64,000 nt of DNA from an uncultured Oscillospiraceae bacterium (GTDB taxonomy: Bacteria; Bacillota; Clostridia; Oscillospirales; Oscillospiraceae), in assembly GCA_934589705.1 (NCBI GenBank), contig CAKTOH010000002.1:138309-202308 (forward strand), given 5' to 3'. Positions within the stretch are counted from its first letter, which is position 1. Every line of letters begins with the position of its first letter. Positions 49,782-58,479 of this stretch are shown in pieces. Position numbers and translations under genes: made by a program. Below the pieces are notes generated by a model. The model worked only from the letters and a program-made list of their open reading frames with translations, was not told the origin of the DNA and made no database searches.

Positions 49782-50213
49782 TCATTTCTCCTGATTATTG
49801 CTTTCTGTTTTTGCCGAAATGTCTTGCTTAATATCACTGAGAAGGTAGATAACAGAAACCATCAAGCGCAGATTGCAATATACTAAACCGGCAGGGAATG
49901 CAATTCCGAAAAATACCCAGAAATTTTCCGCATGCATTCCAATGAGCAAGCCGATGATTGCAGCACAAATAGTAAGAACCGAGAAAACTGATTCTATCAA
50001 GGCTGCAATCTCACGCTCGGGCAGGTTCCCGCTCTCCGTCTTTGACTTCATTTTCGATTCAGCTTGTGCTTTTCTAATACCGGAAATCACTCTACCCATC
50101 TCCTCTTCAATGCCGGAAAGGAGCGAAGTTTCTATCCCTGCACCGCATTCCTTACAGGCTTTCTTTTTCATTTCTTCCTGTGATAACAAATGACCACACT
50201 GTTTACAATTCAT
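49782..50213 (-). CDS. Zinc-ribbon membrane protein, function unknown
   Basis: This 143-residue protein begins with a zinc ribbon (MNCKQCGHLLSQ ... KACKECGAG, Cys at about 3, 6, 20 and 23). A charged helical stretch with Lys/Glu follows, then two membrane segments (about 77-95 and 99-123) and a polar tail. The ATG has GGAGA nine bases upstream. Base composition is AT-richer than its neighbours, which together with the adjacent XRE gene suggests a small acquired patch. I do not recognise a named family. Confidence 0.7.
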   Translation of the reverse strand: MNCKQCGHLLSQEEMKKKACKECGAGIETSLLSGIEEEMGRVISGIRKAQAESKMKSKTESGNLPEREIAALIESVFSVLTICAAIIGLLIGMHAENFWVFFGIAFPAGLVYCNLRLMVSVIYLLSDIKQDISAKTESNNQEK

Positions 50214-50682
50214 AAAACTATCTCCTTATTATGTTTTCATCTCACGATGCCTTTAATATCTGTTACCCGAACAGTAATATCCTGATATTAAAAGATCTGA
50301 TATCCTTGTGTTTATCAGAATCGATTCCGCCTGACAGTCCAGGATTGTCCACCAGGCACCACCTGCATTTATTAGTCTTACGGTTTTCGTTTGACTTCCA
50401 TAGAAGGCCCAGGGATATTTGAGGCCAACTTTATACTTTCAATTTCTGTTTTTTCTTCACTCCCTTCTCATACCCCGCTTCCGTCGTGGAAATATGGTTC
50501 AAACAAAGACAAATCCAATGACGCCATAGAGCCCCCTCCGTATACCGTTATAAAATGTCGTATTGCAATATTCCGACATCTCTGAAACTATAATAGCATT
50601 TTACAAAGTGCATGTCAACTACAATAACATTTTTATAACGGTTATTTGTCAAAAATATGGTCTATCCTATAGGAGAAGGGAG
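50214..50682. other. AT-rich gene-free stretch with inverted and direct repeats
   Basis: No convincing gene. CCGTTATAAAATGT (50542-50555) and ACATTTTTATAACGG (about 50625-50639) are inverted repeats. Between them are two direct repeats (ACTATAATAGCATTTT and ACTACAATAACATTTT) spaced about 32 bases. They lie just upstream of the XRE gene and are candidate operators. The part 50214-50530 shows short open frames only. Confidence 0.5.
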
Positions 50683-51000
50683 ATGGCTATCATGGATGCA
50701 GATTTTGTCCGGGAACGCATTACCCAGCTGCGGGTTCGCAAGGACGTTTCCGAATACAAGATGAGTTACGATCTGGGGCACAGCCGAGGGTACATAAACA
50801 ATATTTCTTCCGGGAAAACTCTGCCGTCTATGACGGAGTTTTTTGCTATCTGCGATTATTTCGGCATCTCACCGGCAGAATTTTTTGACAGCAAATGCGC
50901 CAATCCAAAGCTGTCCAGAGAGGTCACAGAGTTGATTTCAAAATTAAATGAAGAAGACCTCGCCCTGACGCTTTCAAACGTCAGGCGGCTGTTGAAATAA
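50683..51000 (+). CDS. Small XRE-type DNA-binding protein
   Basis: This 105-residue regulator has a Cro/CI helix-turn-helix: RERITQLRVRKDVSEYKMSYDLGHSRGYINNISSG is its span (about 7-42, positions only), followed by MTEFFAICDYFGISPAEFFD. The C-terminus is a short helical segment (SKLNEEDLALTLSNVRRLL). Two starts are possible, ATG at 50683 (GGAG eight bases upstream) and ATG at 50692 (AGGGAG nine bases upstream). It has no adjacent target in the same direction. Repeats upstream suggest autoregulation. Similar short XRE proteins are common in clostridial mobile elements and genomic patches. Confidence 0.85.
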   Translation: MAIMDADFVRERITQLRVRKDVSEYKMSYDLGHSRGYINNISSGKTLPSMTEFFAICDYFGISPAEFFDSKCANPKLSREVTELISKLNEEDLALTLSNVRRLLK

Positions 51001-51013
51001 TATTACCGCGCAC

Positions 51014-51054
51014 AAAAAAGCAGGCTGCTGCAACCAAGCGTTGCAGCAGCCCTT
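51014..51054. terminator. Bidirectional terminator
   Basis: The stem GGCTGCTGCAA/TTGCAGCAGCC has an A run on its left (T run on the minus strand) and TTTG on its right, between the XRE gene and the GtrII-like gene. Confidence 0.8.
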
Positions 51055-51072
51055 TGTTACTATTTCGTTGGA

Positions 51073-52626
51073 TTACGGCTCGCTGAGCTTGACGAACAGG
51101 GTTCCGTCGATGATGGCGGTGCAGCCCTGCGCCGGGTAGCAGGGCAGGGCCTGAACCCGGGGATCATCGGTCATTTTACCGCCGCCGGTGATTTTCGCCG
51201 GGTTCAGCAGAATGTACTTGAAATAGGCCGCCCAGTGGCCGGAATCCCCATAGTTCAGCACGTCCGTCATCCACATGCCGTTGGGCTTGCGGTAAGCCTC
51301 GAAACCGGGAATGGTGTCGTTCAGCTGCTGAGGAAGCCCCACCATCACCACCGGGGTTTCTCCGGGGATGTAGCCCTCCGTTTCCTCCATCCGGTAGACC
51401 ACCCGGGTCATGACGGACAGATAGGCGTCCTGCTCTAAATCCTTTTTCAGATACAGTACGTTCGCCACCTGCACCTGAGCGCAAATGAGCACAACGATGA
51501 GCCCGGCGCAAATGGGTTTGACCCAAGAAATGGGTTTTGCCAATTTTTCCCAGGGGAACCGGGGCAGGAGCAGCAGGGGCAGCAGATAAATCAGCCAATA
51601 GGAATAGACCATCAGCTCATGGTCGGCACTGCCCATGGTCACAAAGTGCATCAGATTGCCGCCGAAGGGCACGAGAGCCGCCAGAACCAGCACCAGCAGC
51701 TTTTCCGGCCAGCCCACTTTGGAGGACAGCACCTCCGCGATTAAGGCAAGGCCGCTGACCGCCAGGAGCGCCGCCGTTGCACCCTGGGTCACCGCCGGGA
51801 AGGGAGACAGCACCTGAATAATCCGCTCAAAATACTGCCGGTAGGTGGCCTTGAACACATAGCGGATGTCAAACCAGCTGGCCTCCAACAGCTTTGCGGG
51901 CCTGTCCAGGGAATTGTAGACGTTGGAGAGCATCTGAATGCCGCTGAGCCGCACCACCAGCTTCATGAGCACATAGTAGAGGATTCCGCCCAGCAGGAGC
52001 ATGGCACAGGCACGAAGACCCTTGAAAATCACGCTTTTCGCCTTCTCCCCGTCCAGAAGCTCCGTGATGCACACGAAGAGAATGAGCACGATGCTCACGC
52101 AGATGTAGCTCTGATACAGGCCCAGGGAAAGCATCACCAGCACCGCACCGGGAAGGAACCCCCACTTGCCCCGATTCCAGCAGTACACCGCCCCCACCGC
52201 TGTCAGAAGCGCCAGCATGTCACAGTCAAAATCGTGGAGGAAGGTAGCCGCCGTGGCGGAAACCGTCAGGTTGGCTGCCAGGAAGCCGGAAACCAGGATG
52301 GCCGCCGCCGGAGTTTTCAGCCGGAACAGGCGAAGAATCAGATAGGCCGAAAGGCCGATCCACAGCAATCCCAGAAGCCCCACCAGCCAGGGCAGGGTCA
52401 TATTCGTCCGGAAAATCCACCGGCACACAGGAGAGATAAACCGTCCGTTGCTGATGCGGATCCGGTTGCTCAGGCCGTCGCCGTTGAATTCCAGCAGAGA
52501 ATCGTGGGAAAAGCTGCTGTGCAGAAAGCCGTAGGCGTGGGCCATCAGACCCCAGGCAAATACGCAGGCCAGGCAGAAAAGCAGCTGCCGTTTCCGGTCT
52601 TCCATAGGCCGGGTCAATCCCTCCAT
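51073..52626 (-). CDS. GtrII-like polytopic glucosyltransferase-domain protein
   Basis: This 517-residue membrane protein resembles the Glucos_trans_II (GtrII) family, which transfers glucosyl groups from a lipid carrier to a surface glycan. It has about ten membrane segments and short extracellular loops, with the conserved early segment SSFSHDSLLEFNGDG and SNGRFISPV. The start lies in the end of the GtrB-like gene, overlapping it by 13 bases, and AGGAGG is seven bases upstream. GtrB would load bactoprenol with the sugar, and this protein would attach it. No GtrA flippase is visible. Confidence 0.85.
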   Translation of the reverse strand: MEGLTRPMEDRKRQLLFCLACVFAWGLMAHAYGFLHSSFSHDSLLEFNGDGLSNRIRISNGRFISPVCRWIFRTNMTLPWLVGLLGLLWIGLSAYLILRLFRLKTPAAAILVSGFLAANLTVSATAATFLHDFDCDMLALLTAVGAVYCWNRGKWGFLPGAVLVMLSLGLYQSYICVSIVLILFVCITELLDGEKAKSVIFKGLRACAMLLLGGILYYVLMKLVVRLSGIQMLSNVYNSLDRPAKLLEASWFDIRYVFKATYRQYFERIIQVLSPFPAVTQGATAALLAVSGLALIAEVLSSKVGWPEKLLVLVLAALVPFGGNLMHFVTMGSADHELMVYSYWLIYLLPLLLLPRFPWEKLAKPISWVKPICAGLIVVLICAQVQVANVLYLKKDLEQDAYLSVMTRVVYRMEETEGYIPGETPVVMVGLPQQLNDTIPGFEAYRKPNGMWMTDVLNYGDSGHWAAYFKYILLNPAKITGGGKMTDDPRVQALPCYPAQGCTAIIDGTLFVKLSEP

Positions 52627-53591
52627 CCGCCTTCCTCCTTCTTTGCTTTTTTCTCAATATTGGTCAGCCGGGTCAGGTAAATGGGCCGGTGCTTGGTTTC
52701 CAGGTAGGTTTTCGCCAGATACTGACCCACCACGCCGATGCCAAGCATCTGAATGCCGCTGAGCAGCAGCATGATGCACACCAGGGACGGCCAGCCGGAG
52801 GTAGGGTCGCCGAAGACCAGGGTCCGGACGATGACCACGATGATCATAATGAGGGCCAGCGCGCAGCACAGAATGCCAAACACGGAAGAGAGCACCAGGG
52901 GCATGGTGGAAAAGGCCACAATGCCCTCCAGAGCGTAGAGGAACAGCTTCCAGAAGCTCCACTTGGTCTCCCCTGCCGCCCGCTCGATGTTCTCATATTC
53001 CAGCCACTTCTTTTGGAAGCCGATCCAGCCGAAAATGCCCTTGGAGAACCGGTTGTACTCTCCCATGGACAGGATGGCCTCCACCACCTGCCGGTTCATC
53101 ATCTGAAAATCCCGGGCCCCGTCCACAATCTGGGCATCAGACATTTTGTTGATGATCCGGTAGAACATCCGGGCGAAGAAGGAACGGATGGGCGGTTCGC
53201 CCTTCCGGGTCACCCGCCGGGAGCCCACACAGTCGTAGCCCTCCTCCGTCACCGCCCGATACATTTCAGGAAGCAGGGCCGGGGGATCCTGCAAATCCGC
53301 GTCCATGATGACCACATAGTCCCCGGAGGCGTTTTCCAGACCTGCGTAAATTCCCGCTTCCTTGCCGAAATTCCGGGAGAAGGAAATGAATTTCACCCGG
53401 CTGTCCCGGTCGGAAAGTTCCAGAATTTTGGATAACGTCCCATCCCGGGAACCATCGTCGATGAACAGAAACTCAAATTCCGCCTGGGGCATCTTCGCCG
53501 CCACGGCAGTGATTTCCTTAAAGAACAGCTCCAGCACCGGCTCCTCATTATAGCAGGGAACCGCAACTGTGATTTTGTCCAACCGCCTCAC
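52614..53591 (-). CDS. GtrB-like bactoprenol glycosyltransferase
   Basis: This 325-residue GT2 enzyme should transfer a hexose from a nucleotide sugar to undecaprenyl phosphate. It starts with VAVPCYNEEPVLELFF, carries DADLQDPPALLPEM (the catalytic DxD-like motif), VGSRRVTRKGEPP and GFQKKWLEYENIERAAGETKW, and ends with two membrane segments (about 235-260 and 265-310). This architecture is that of GtrB/DPM1-like proteins. Translational overlap with the GtrII-like gene supports a common pathway of surface-glycan decoration. Confidence 0.94.
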   Translation of the reverse strand: MRRLDKITVAVPCYNEEPVLELFFKEITAVAAKMPQAEFEFLFIDDGSRDGTLSKILELSDRDSRVKFISFSRNFGKEAGIYAGLENASGDYVVIMDADLQDPPALLPEMYRAVTEEGYDCVGSRRVTRKGEPPIRSFFARMFYRIINKMSDAQIVDGARDFQMMNRQVVEAILSMGEYNRFSKGIFGWIGFQKKWLEYENIERAAGETKWSFWKLFLYALEGIVAFSTMPLVLSSVFGILCCALALIMIIVVIVRTLVFGDPTSGWPSLVCIMLLLSGIQMLGIGVVGQYLAKTYLETKHRPIYLTRLTNIEKKAKKEEGGWRD

Positions 53592-53650
53592 GTCCTTTCG
53601 CCCCTATTATACAGGAAGCGCCCCTTTTTGGCAACCGAAAAGTCCCTGAC

Positions 53651-53679
53651 TTGACAAAAAAAGACAAGTGTTATATCCT
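53651..53679 (+). promoter_or_regulatory. Promoter of the gene at 53709
   Basis: Consensus TTGACA, 17 bases, TATCCT, 29 bases before the ATG, in the divergent gap with the GtrB-like gene. Confidence 0.65.
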
Positions 53680-53708
53680 AAGAGGAACGAAACAAATCGG
53701 AGGCTTCC

Positions 53709-55211
53709 ATGAACGAAACACGAAAAAAGCTCTGCCATGGGCTGTTTTATCTGGCGATCTTCATTTTTCTATTTGTCTGGTTTACGAAAGTCCACGCCCT
53801 TGTGGTCTTCGATGCCGACGACTGGAGCTACTTAGCCTACGTCCGAGCTACCACCCCGGTCTGGGGGGAATGGAATCCGGCCAAGGTCTTCCCGGAAGTA
53901 ATCTTCCCCTTCTTTTCCACCGTCGCCGCCTACCTGGTCATGCCTCTGACCCATGACTACATCACCGCCCAGACCGTCATGCACGCTTTGGTCGTAAGCC
54001 TTTCCATCACCGGCTATCTGTGCTGCTTCTCCCGACTTCTTCGCCGGTGCTTCCCGGTGTCCCGGCTGACGGCCAGCGTGGTCACCTGCCTGTTTCTGCT
54101 GGTGCATTTTCTGGCTCTGCGCTCGGCGGATTCCGGCAATCAGTATCTTTTTTACTGCGTTGACCTGAATTGCTACTATAATTATCTGCTGCCCGCTCTG
54201 CTGAACGCCTCCCTCGTCATGAGCCTGATTCACAATCCGAGGATAGCGGATTTTCTGAAATCCGGCGCACCCGCTGCCCGGGGCTGCTTCTACATCGTAG
54301 TTTACTTCGCCATTTTCTCCAATCTGCCCGCCAGCGGCATTCTGGCCGCCTGGGCCGGAAGCGTGGTGCTGCTGAGCCTGATCGCCCACTGGAAAGCAAA
54401 GCAGTGGAAGAACATCGTGTCCGAGAACAGATTCCCCCTTCTGGTGCTGGCGGCTTGGCTCATCAGCGCAATCTTCGAGCTCAGCGGCGGTCGGGCGGCC
54501 TCGGCTGGGGGCAGTGCCTCGCTGTATCACCAGCTGTACCGCGCCTGCAAGTACCTGGCCCGGATTCTGCTTGATCTGAATCGGCTGTACCAGCTGACGC
54601 TGGCACTGATCCTGGTGTGCTTCGTTGTCTGTGTTCTGGCAGGTCGGAAGAAGGACAAGGCACTCCCCTGCCCGGGGCTGGGCGTTGTCCTGATTGCGGC
54701 GGCGGCCTTCGGGGTGTATCTGCTGATGCTGTCCAGCGCGGTGGGCCCCATCGCCATCCGGCGCAGTGAGAACCTCTTTGGTCTGTTCTTCTTCGCCGAT
54801 TTGTGCGCAATGCTCATGCTCACTGCCCTGGTCCGCCGGTATCCCAAGCTGATGCTGGCCCTGCCCCTAGTGACAGTGTTCCTGCTGTCCGGAGTGGATA
54901 CCCGGGAGAATACCTTCCTGGAATCCAATTTCGCCGACGTTCGCCCCTCGGTCTGCGCGGACATCAGCCGGAATCTCATTGAGCAGCTCCAGGCGGCAGA
55001 CACCCAGGGCCTGACGGAGATGGAGCTTCATGTGCCCCAGTATGTGTCCGACCCGGACACCAAGGACAACTGGCCCCATTCTCTGAAGCTTCTGGAGCGG
55101 CTGCCCGGAACCCTGTATGCCCACGGGCTCATCCGCCACCAGATGCACGTCACCCCCGTGGCCGACACACAAATGAACGTCAGATTTGGACTTTCCCTTC
55201 CCCAGAAATAA
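53709..55211 (+). CDS. Polytopic membrane protein, glycosyltransferase-C-like
   Basis: This 500-residue protein has about ten to eleven membrane segments. The first loop has the acidic pair VFDADDWSYLAYVRA, like the catalytic loop of GT-C enzymes that use lipid-linked sugars, and the protein resembles the DUF6056-type family. A hydrophilic C-terminal part of about 85 residues (DTRENTFLESNFADVRPSV...) would lie outside the membrane. It diverges from gtrB and converges on an acyltransferase gene, within the surface-glycan region. I infer a role in glycan assembly; there is no proof from motifs alone. Confidence 0.75.
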   Translation: MNETRKKLCHGLFYLAIFIFLFVWFTKVHALVVFDADDWSYLAYVRATTPVWGEWNPAKVFPEVIFPFFSTVAAYLVMPLTHDYITAQTVMHALVVSLSITGYLCCFSRLLRRCFPVSRLTASVVTCLFLLVHFLALRSADSGNQYLFYCVDLNCYYNYLLPALLNASLVMSLIHNPRIADFLKSGAPAARGCFYIVVYFAIFSNLPASGILAAWAGSVVLLSLIAHWKAKQWKNIVSENRFPLLVLAAWLISAIFELSGGRAASAGGSASLYHQLYRACKYLARILLDLNRLYQLTLALILVCFVVCVLAGRKKDKALPCPGLGVVLIAAAAFGVYLLMLSSAVGPIAIRRSENLFGLFFFADLCAMLMLTALVRRYPKLMLALPLVTVFLLSGVDTRENTFLESNFADVRPSVCADISRNLIEQLQAADTQGLTEMELHVPQYVSDPDTKDNWPHSLKLLERLPGTLYAHGLIRHQMHVTPVADTQMNVRFGLSLPQK

Positions 55212-55213
55212 GG

Positions 55214-55248
55214 AAAACTCCCGGTTCCTGCGAACCGGGAGTAGTTTT
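55214..55248. terminator. Bidirectional terminator
   Basis: An 11-bp perfect stem ACTCCCGGTTC/GAACCGGGAGT with AAAA on the left and AGTTTT on the right separates the convergent genes. Confidence 0.85.
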
Positions 55249-55753
55249 AATCAACCTGTCGGGCCGGAACGCCCACCAGGGTGGCTCCCGGGGTTTCGCA
55301 GCTTTTCACCACCACGGCACCGGCACCTACGCGGATATTATCCGCCAGCGTCACGCCGCCGATGATCTTCGCCCCCGCGCCGATGTCCACATTCTTCCCC
55401 AGCACCGGCGCAGCATCAGATGCCCCGTCGCTTCCGATACAGGCCTGACCGTGGATGGTGCAGTTCTCCCCTACTACCGCATCGCCGGAGATGATCACAG
55501 AGCCGTAATGCCAGATGTGAAGCCCCCGGGCGCAGGTTCCGGCATAAATCTGAAGCCCCAGTCGGCTGCCCAGGTTGTTTTTCTTCCGCCGCCAGAAGTA
55601 GGCGGTGAGCTTACATTTCGCGGCCTCCTCCCGGCGAAGAAAAGTCATATATTTCCAGATCAGATAGTTATCCTCATGGGTGACCATAGCGGTCAGATAG
55701 TCCTTTTTGCCGGTAAAATACAGCTTCTTCTCATAGGCAAGCACATCGTTCAT
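55247..55753 (-). CDS. Left-handed beta-helix acyltransferase (serine acetyltransferase-like)
   Basis: This 168-residue protein has hexapeptide repeats from about residue 85 (HIWHYGSVIISGDAVVGENCTIHGQACIG ... VDIGAGAKIIGGVTLADNIRVGAGAVVVKS, described by position only as about 85-158), which fold as a left-handed beta helix, and the catalytic His in TIHG. It resembles CysE and the O-acetyltransferases of polysaccharide loci. The ATG at 55753 has GTGAGGGAAAG upstream; a longer TTG-started frame is less likely. Given its neighbours a sugar O-acetyltransferase is favoured over cysteine synthesis. Confidence 0.8.
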   Translation of the reverse strand: MNDVLAYEKKLYFTGKKDYLTAMVTHEDNYLIWKYMTFLRREEAAKCKLTAYFWRRKKNNLGSRLGLQIYAGTCARGLHIWHYGSVIISGDAVVGENCTIHGQACIGSDGASDAAPVLGKNVDIGAGAKIIGGVTLADNIRVGAGAVVVKSCETPGATLVGVPARQVD

Positions 55754-55855
55754 GGGACTTTCCCTCACTTTCTTTTCCAATCATACCGCATTTTCTTCGC
55801 ATTTGCAAGGGAATCCCAGGATTTTCCCCAATTACGGAATTTTGAAAGAAATTGC

Positions 55856-55884
55856 TTGACAGCCCGGCTCATCGATGCTATAAT
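55856..55884 (+). promoter_or_regulatory. Promoter of the tRNA pair
   Basis: Consensus TTGACA, 17 bases, consensus TATAAT, the strongest promoter match in the window, 36 bases before the first tRNA. Confidence 0.85.
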
Positions 55885-55919
55885 ATCACCCGTGGTGACG
55901 AGTTCACCGTGATTTTCAC

Positions 55920-55996
55920 GGGCCTTTAGCTCAGTTGGTCAGAGCCTCCGGCTCATAACCGGATAGTCCCGGGTTCGAGTCCCTGAAGGCCCACCA
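55920..55996 (+). tRNA. tRNA with CAT anticodon (elongator Met or Ile2)
   Basis: The 77-base cloverleaf has the acceptor GGGCCTT/AAGGCCC, an anticodon arm CCGGCTCATAACCGG (anticodon CAT), the T-loop GTTCGAGTC and encoded CCA. Its D-arm and the CTCATAA loop resemble tRNA-Ile2, where C34 is changed to lysidine, as much as elongator tRNA-Met. Sequence alone does not settle this for me. Confidence 0.93.
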
Positions 55997-56029
55997 AGTG
56001 TTCAGGCCTTCGCCTTTGAATATAAATAT

Positions 56030-56105
<76 letters not shown>

Positions 56106-56106
56106 G

Positions 56107-56140
56107 ACCCACCGGATGAAATTCATCCGGTGGGTTTTTC
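56107..56140 (+). terminator. Terminator of the tRNA pair
   Basis: A perfect 14-bp stem ACCCACCGGATGAA/TTCATCCGGTGGGT followed by TTTTT, two bases after the tRNA-Trp CCA. Confidence 0.92.
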
Positions 56141-56145
56141 TTGCT

Positions 56146-56265
56146 TTATTTTTCTTCTGTCTCCGGCCCGTACTCCACGATTTCGCCCACCGCGCTCTGC
56201 GTCGGTACTGGGGGCAGGTTCCTGTTGCGAAGGAATTCCTTTCCGATTTGCTCTGCAACAGCATC
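56146..56265 (-). pseudogene. Possible 3' remnant of a gene cut by the 161-bp repeat
   Basis: On the minus strand 39 codons are open up to a TAA, reading VAEQIGKEFLRNRN then LPPVPTQSAVGEIVEYGPE. They look like real coding sequence, but have no start, and the frame is closed by a stop at the junction with the 161-bp repeat at 56270. It may be the C-terminal end of a lost gene. A chance open frame of this length is not rare, so confidence is low. Confidence 0.35.
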
Positions 56266-56269
56266 CTAA

Positions 56270-56430
56270 GGAAGCTCTGAATAAATCGTCTGCGGCTGGA
56301 TAGCGGATCTTTTTCCCTATCCGTGCAGCTTCAAAAGTGGGAAATACATACAGTATTCCTCCACTTTTGATCTCTTCGGCTAGAGAAAAAACTCTCGCTA
56401 CCAGCTCTTGCCGATTTAATCAGAGCTTCC
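56270..56430. repeat. 161-bp structured repeat, copy 2
   Basis: Same length and layout as 4921-5081. The closing stem reads GGAAGCTCTGA...TCAGAGCTTCC, where copy 1 has GGAACC...GGTTCC: both partners of one base pair have changed. The long CAAAAGTGG/CCACTTTTG stem is identical. In the third hairpin the pairing has shifted to GAGA/TCTC. It lies directly upstream of the rfbA promoter. Confidence 0.9.
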
Positions 56431-56449
56431 CTAATTTCGGAAATCACGG

Positions 56450-56478
56450 TTTACTTTCCCGTTTATTCATGGTAAAAT
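56450..56478 (+). promoter_or_regulatory. Promoter of the rfb gene cluster
   Basis: TTTACT, 17 bases, TAAAAT, about 50 bases before rfbA and 19 bases after the 161-bp repeat. Confidence 0.65.
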
Positions 56479-56529
56479 GACACAATAAAAGGGAGAGTGC
56501 GGTTACTCTTCCGGAAAAGGAGACTGCAT

Positions 56530-57435
56530 ATGAAGGGTATCATTCTGGCCGGTGGCTCCGGCACCCGGCTGTATCCGCTGACAAAGGTCACCTCCAAGCA
56601 ATTGCTCCCGGTTTACGACAAACCTATGATCTACTATCCCCTGTCCACACTGATGCTGGCGGGAATTCGGGACATTCTGATTATTTCCACCCCCACGGAC
56701 ACCCCCCGCTTCCGGGAGCTTCTGGGAGACGGCAGCCATTTCGGCATTCACCTGAGCTACGCCGTTCAGCCCAGCCCGGATGGTCTGGCTCAGGCCTTCC
56801 TCATCGGCGAGGAATTCATCGGCGATGAGCCCTGCGCCATGGTGTTGGGGGACAACATTTTCTACGGCAGCGGCTTCTCCGGCATTCTGCGCGATGCCCG
56901 GGCAAACGCGGAAAATGGCCGCGCTACCATCTTCGGCTACTATGTCCCCGACCCGGAACGGTTCGGCGTGGTGGAGTTTGACGAAAACAAGAAGGTCATC
57001 TCCCTGGAGGAAAAGCCCGCCCAGCCCAAGAGCAACTACGCCGTCACCGGTCTGTACTTCTACCCCTCCGGGGTCTCCGCAAAAGCCAAGGAAGTGAAGC
57101 CTTCCAAGCGGGGTGAGCTGGAAATCACCACACTCAACGGCATGTACCTGGAACAGGACATTCTGGATGTGAAGCTGCTGGGCCGGGGCTTTGCCTGGCT
57201 GGACACCGGCACCATGGAAAGCCTGCTGGAGGCGGCGGAGTTCGTCCACATGGTGGAAAAACGCCAGGGCGTGAAGATCTCCGCCCCGGAGGAAATCGCC
57301 TTCCGTTATGGCTGGATTTCCAAAGAGGAGCTGCTGGAATCCGCCCAGGCCTACGGCAAGTCTCCCTACGGGCACCATCTGCAGCAGGTCGCCAATGACA
57401 AGTTTATCAGCTTCCGGGAAAATCAAAAGAATTGA
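56530..57435 (+). CDS. rfbA: Glucose-1-phosphate thymidylyltransferase
   Basis: This 301-residue enzyme makes dTDP-glucose from glucose 1-phosphate and dTTP, the first step to dTDP-rhamnose. The nucleotide motif [48 protein letters not shown] and [18 protein letters not shown] are all present; length is typical. The ATG at 56530 has AAAAGGAGA nine bases upstream. It opens a five-gene operon rfbA-rfbB-GT61-rfbC-GT61 with small gaps. Confidence 0.97.
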   Translation: MKGIILAGGSGTRLYPLTKVTSKQLLPVYDKPMIYYPLSTLMLAGIRDILIISTPTDTPRFRELLGDGSHFGIHLSYAVQPSPDGLAQAFLIGEEFIGDEPCAMVLGDNIFYGSGFSGILRDARANAENGRATIFGYYVPDPERFGVVEFDENKKVISLEEKPAQPKSNYAVTGLYFYPSGVSAKAKEVKPSKRGELEITTLNGMYLEQDILDVKLLGRGFAWLDTGTMESLLEAAEFVHMVEKRQGVKISAPEEIAFRYGWISKEELLESAQAYGKSPYGHHLQQVANDKFISFRENQKN

Positions 57436-57445
57436 GGAAACCAAT

Positions 57446-58465
57446 ATGACGATTATTGTAACCGGCGGTGCCGGATTTATCGGCTCCAACTTTATTTTCC
57501 ATATGCTGGGCAAATACCCGGATTACCGGATCATTTGCCTGGACAAACTGACCTACGCGGGGAATCTGTCCACCCTGGCTCCCGTGATGGAAAATCCCAA
57601 TTTCCGGTTCGTGAAGCTGGACATCTGCGACCGGGAGGGGGTTTGCAAGCTTTTTGCGGAAGAGCACCCGGATATGGTGGTGAACTTCGCGGCGGAAAGC
57701 CATGTAGACCGCTCCATCGAAAATCCCGAAGTATTCCTGCAAACGAACATTCTGGGCACTCAGGTGCTGATGGATGCCTGCCGGAAGTTCGGCATCACCC
57801 GGTATCACCAGGTTTCCACCGATGAAGTTTACGGCGATCTGCCTCTTGACCGGCCTGACCTGTTCTTCACCGAGGAGACTCCCATCCACACCAGCTCCCC
57901 CTACTCCGCCTCCAAGGCCGGCGCAGATCTGCTGGTGCTGGCCTATCACCGAACCTACGGACTGCCCGTGACCATTTCCCGGTGCTCCAACAACTATGGC
58001 CCCTATCACTTCCCGGAAAAGCTCATCCCCCTGATGATCGCCAATGCCCTGAACGACAAGCCCCTGCCGGTTTACGGCCAGGGACTGAACGTCCGGGACT
58101 GGCTGTATGTGGAAGATCACTGCAAGGCCATCGACCTGATTCTCCACAAGGGTCGGGTAGGCGAGGTTTACAACATCGGCGGCCACAACGAAATGCGCAA
58201 CATCGACATTGTGAAAATCATCTGCAAGGCGCTGGGCAAGCCGGAAAGCCTCATCACCTACGTCACCGACCGGAAGGGCCATGACATGCGTTACGCCATC
58301 GACCCGACGAAAATTCACAACGAGCTAGGCTGGCTGCCGGAGACCAAATTCGCCGACGGCATTCAGAAGACCATCGGGTGGTATCTGGACAACCGGGATT
58401 GGTGGGAAACCATTATTTCCGGAGAATATCAGAATTACTACGAGAAAATGTACGCAAATCGGTAA
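57446..58465 (+). CDS. rfbB: dTDP-glucose 4,6-dehydratase
   Basis: This 339-residue SDR enzyme converts dTDP-glucose to dTDP-4-keto-6-deoxyglucose. The NAD motif VTGGAGFIGSNF, the catalytic YSASKAG (Tyr-x3-Lys), the STDEVYGDLP segment (Thr, Asp, Glu of the active site) and the C-terminal YAIDPTKIHNELGW are intact. The start ATG at 57446 has TGAGGAAAC upstream, overlapping the rfbA stop. It is the second gene of the cluster. Confidence 0.97.
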   Translation: MTIIVTGGAGFIGSNFIFHMLGKYPDYRIICLDKLTYAGNLSTLAPVMENPNFRFVKLDICDREGVCKLFAEEHPDMVVNFAAESHVDRSIENPEVFLQTNILGTQVLMDACRKFGITRYHQVSTDEVYGDLPLDRPDLFFTEETPIHTSSPYSASKAGADLLVLAYHRTYGLPVTISRCSNNYGPYHFPEKLIPLMIANALNDKPLPVYGQGLNVRDWLYVEDHCKAIDLILHKGRVGEVYNIGGHNEMRNIDIVKIICKALGKPESLITYVTDRKGHDMRYAIDPTKIHNELGWLPETKFADGIQKTIGWYLDNRDWWETIISGEYQNYYEKMYANR

Positions 58466-58479
58466 AGGCAGGCGTTCCC

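Noticed and set aside
50231..50585. Two short plus-strand open frames in the AT-rich gap
   Set aside because: No ribosome sites, no hydrophobic or domain pattern, and they overlap each other.
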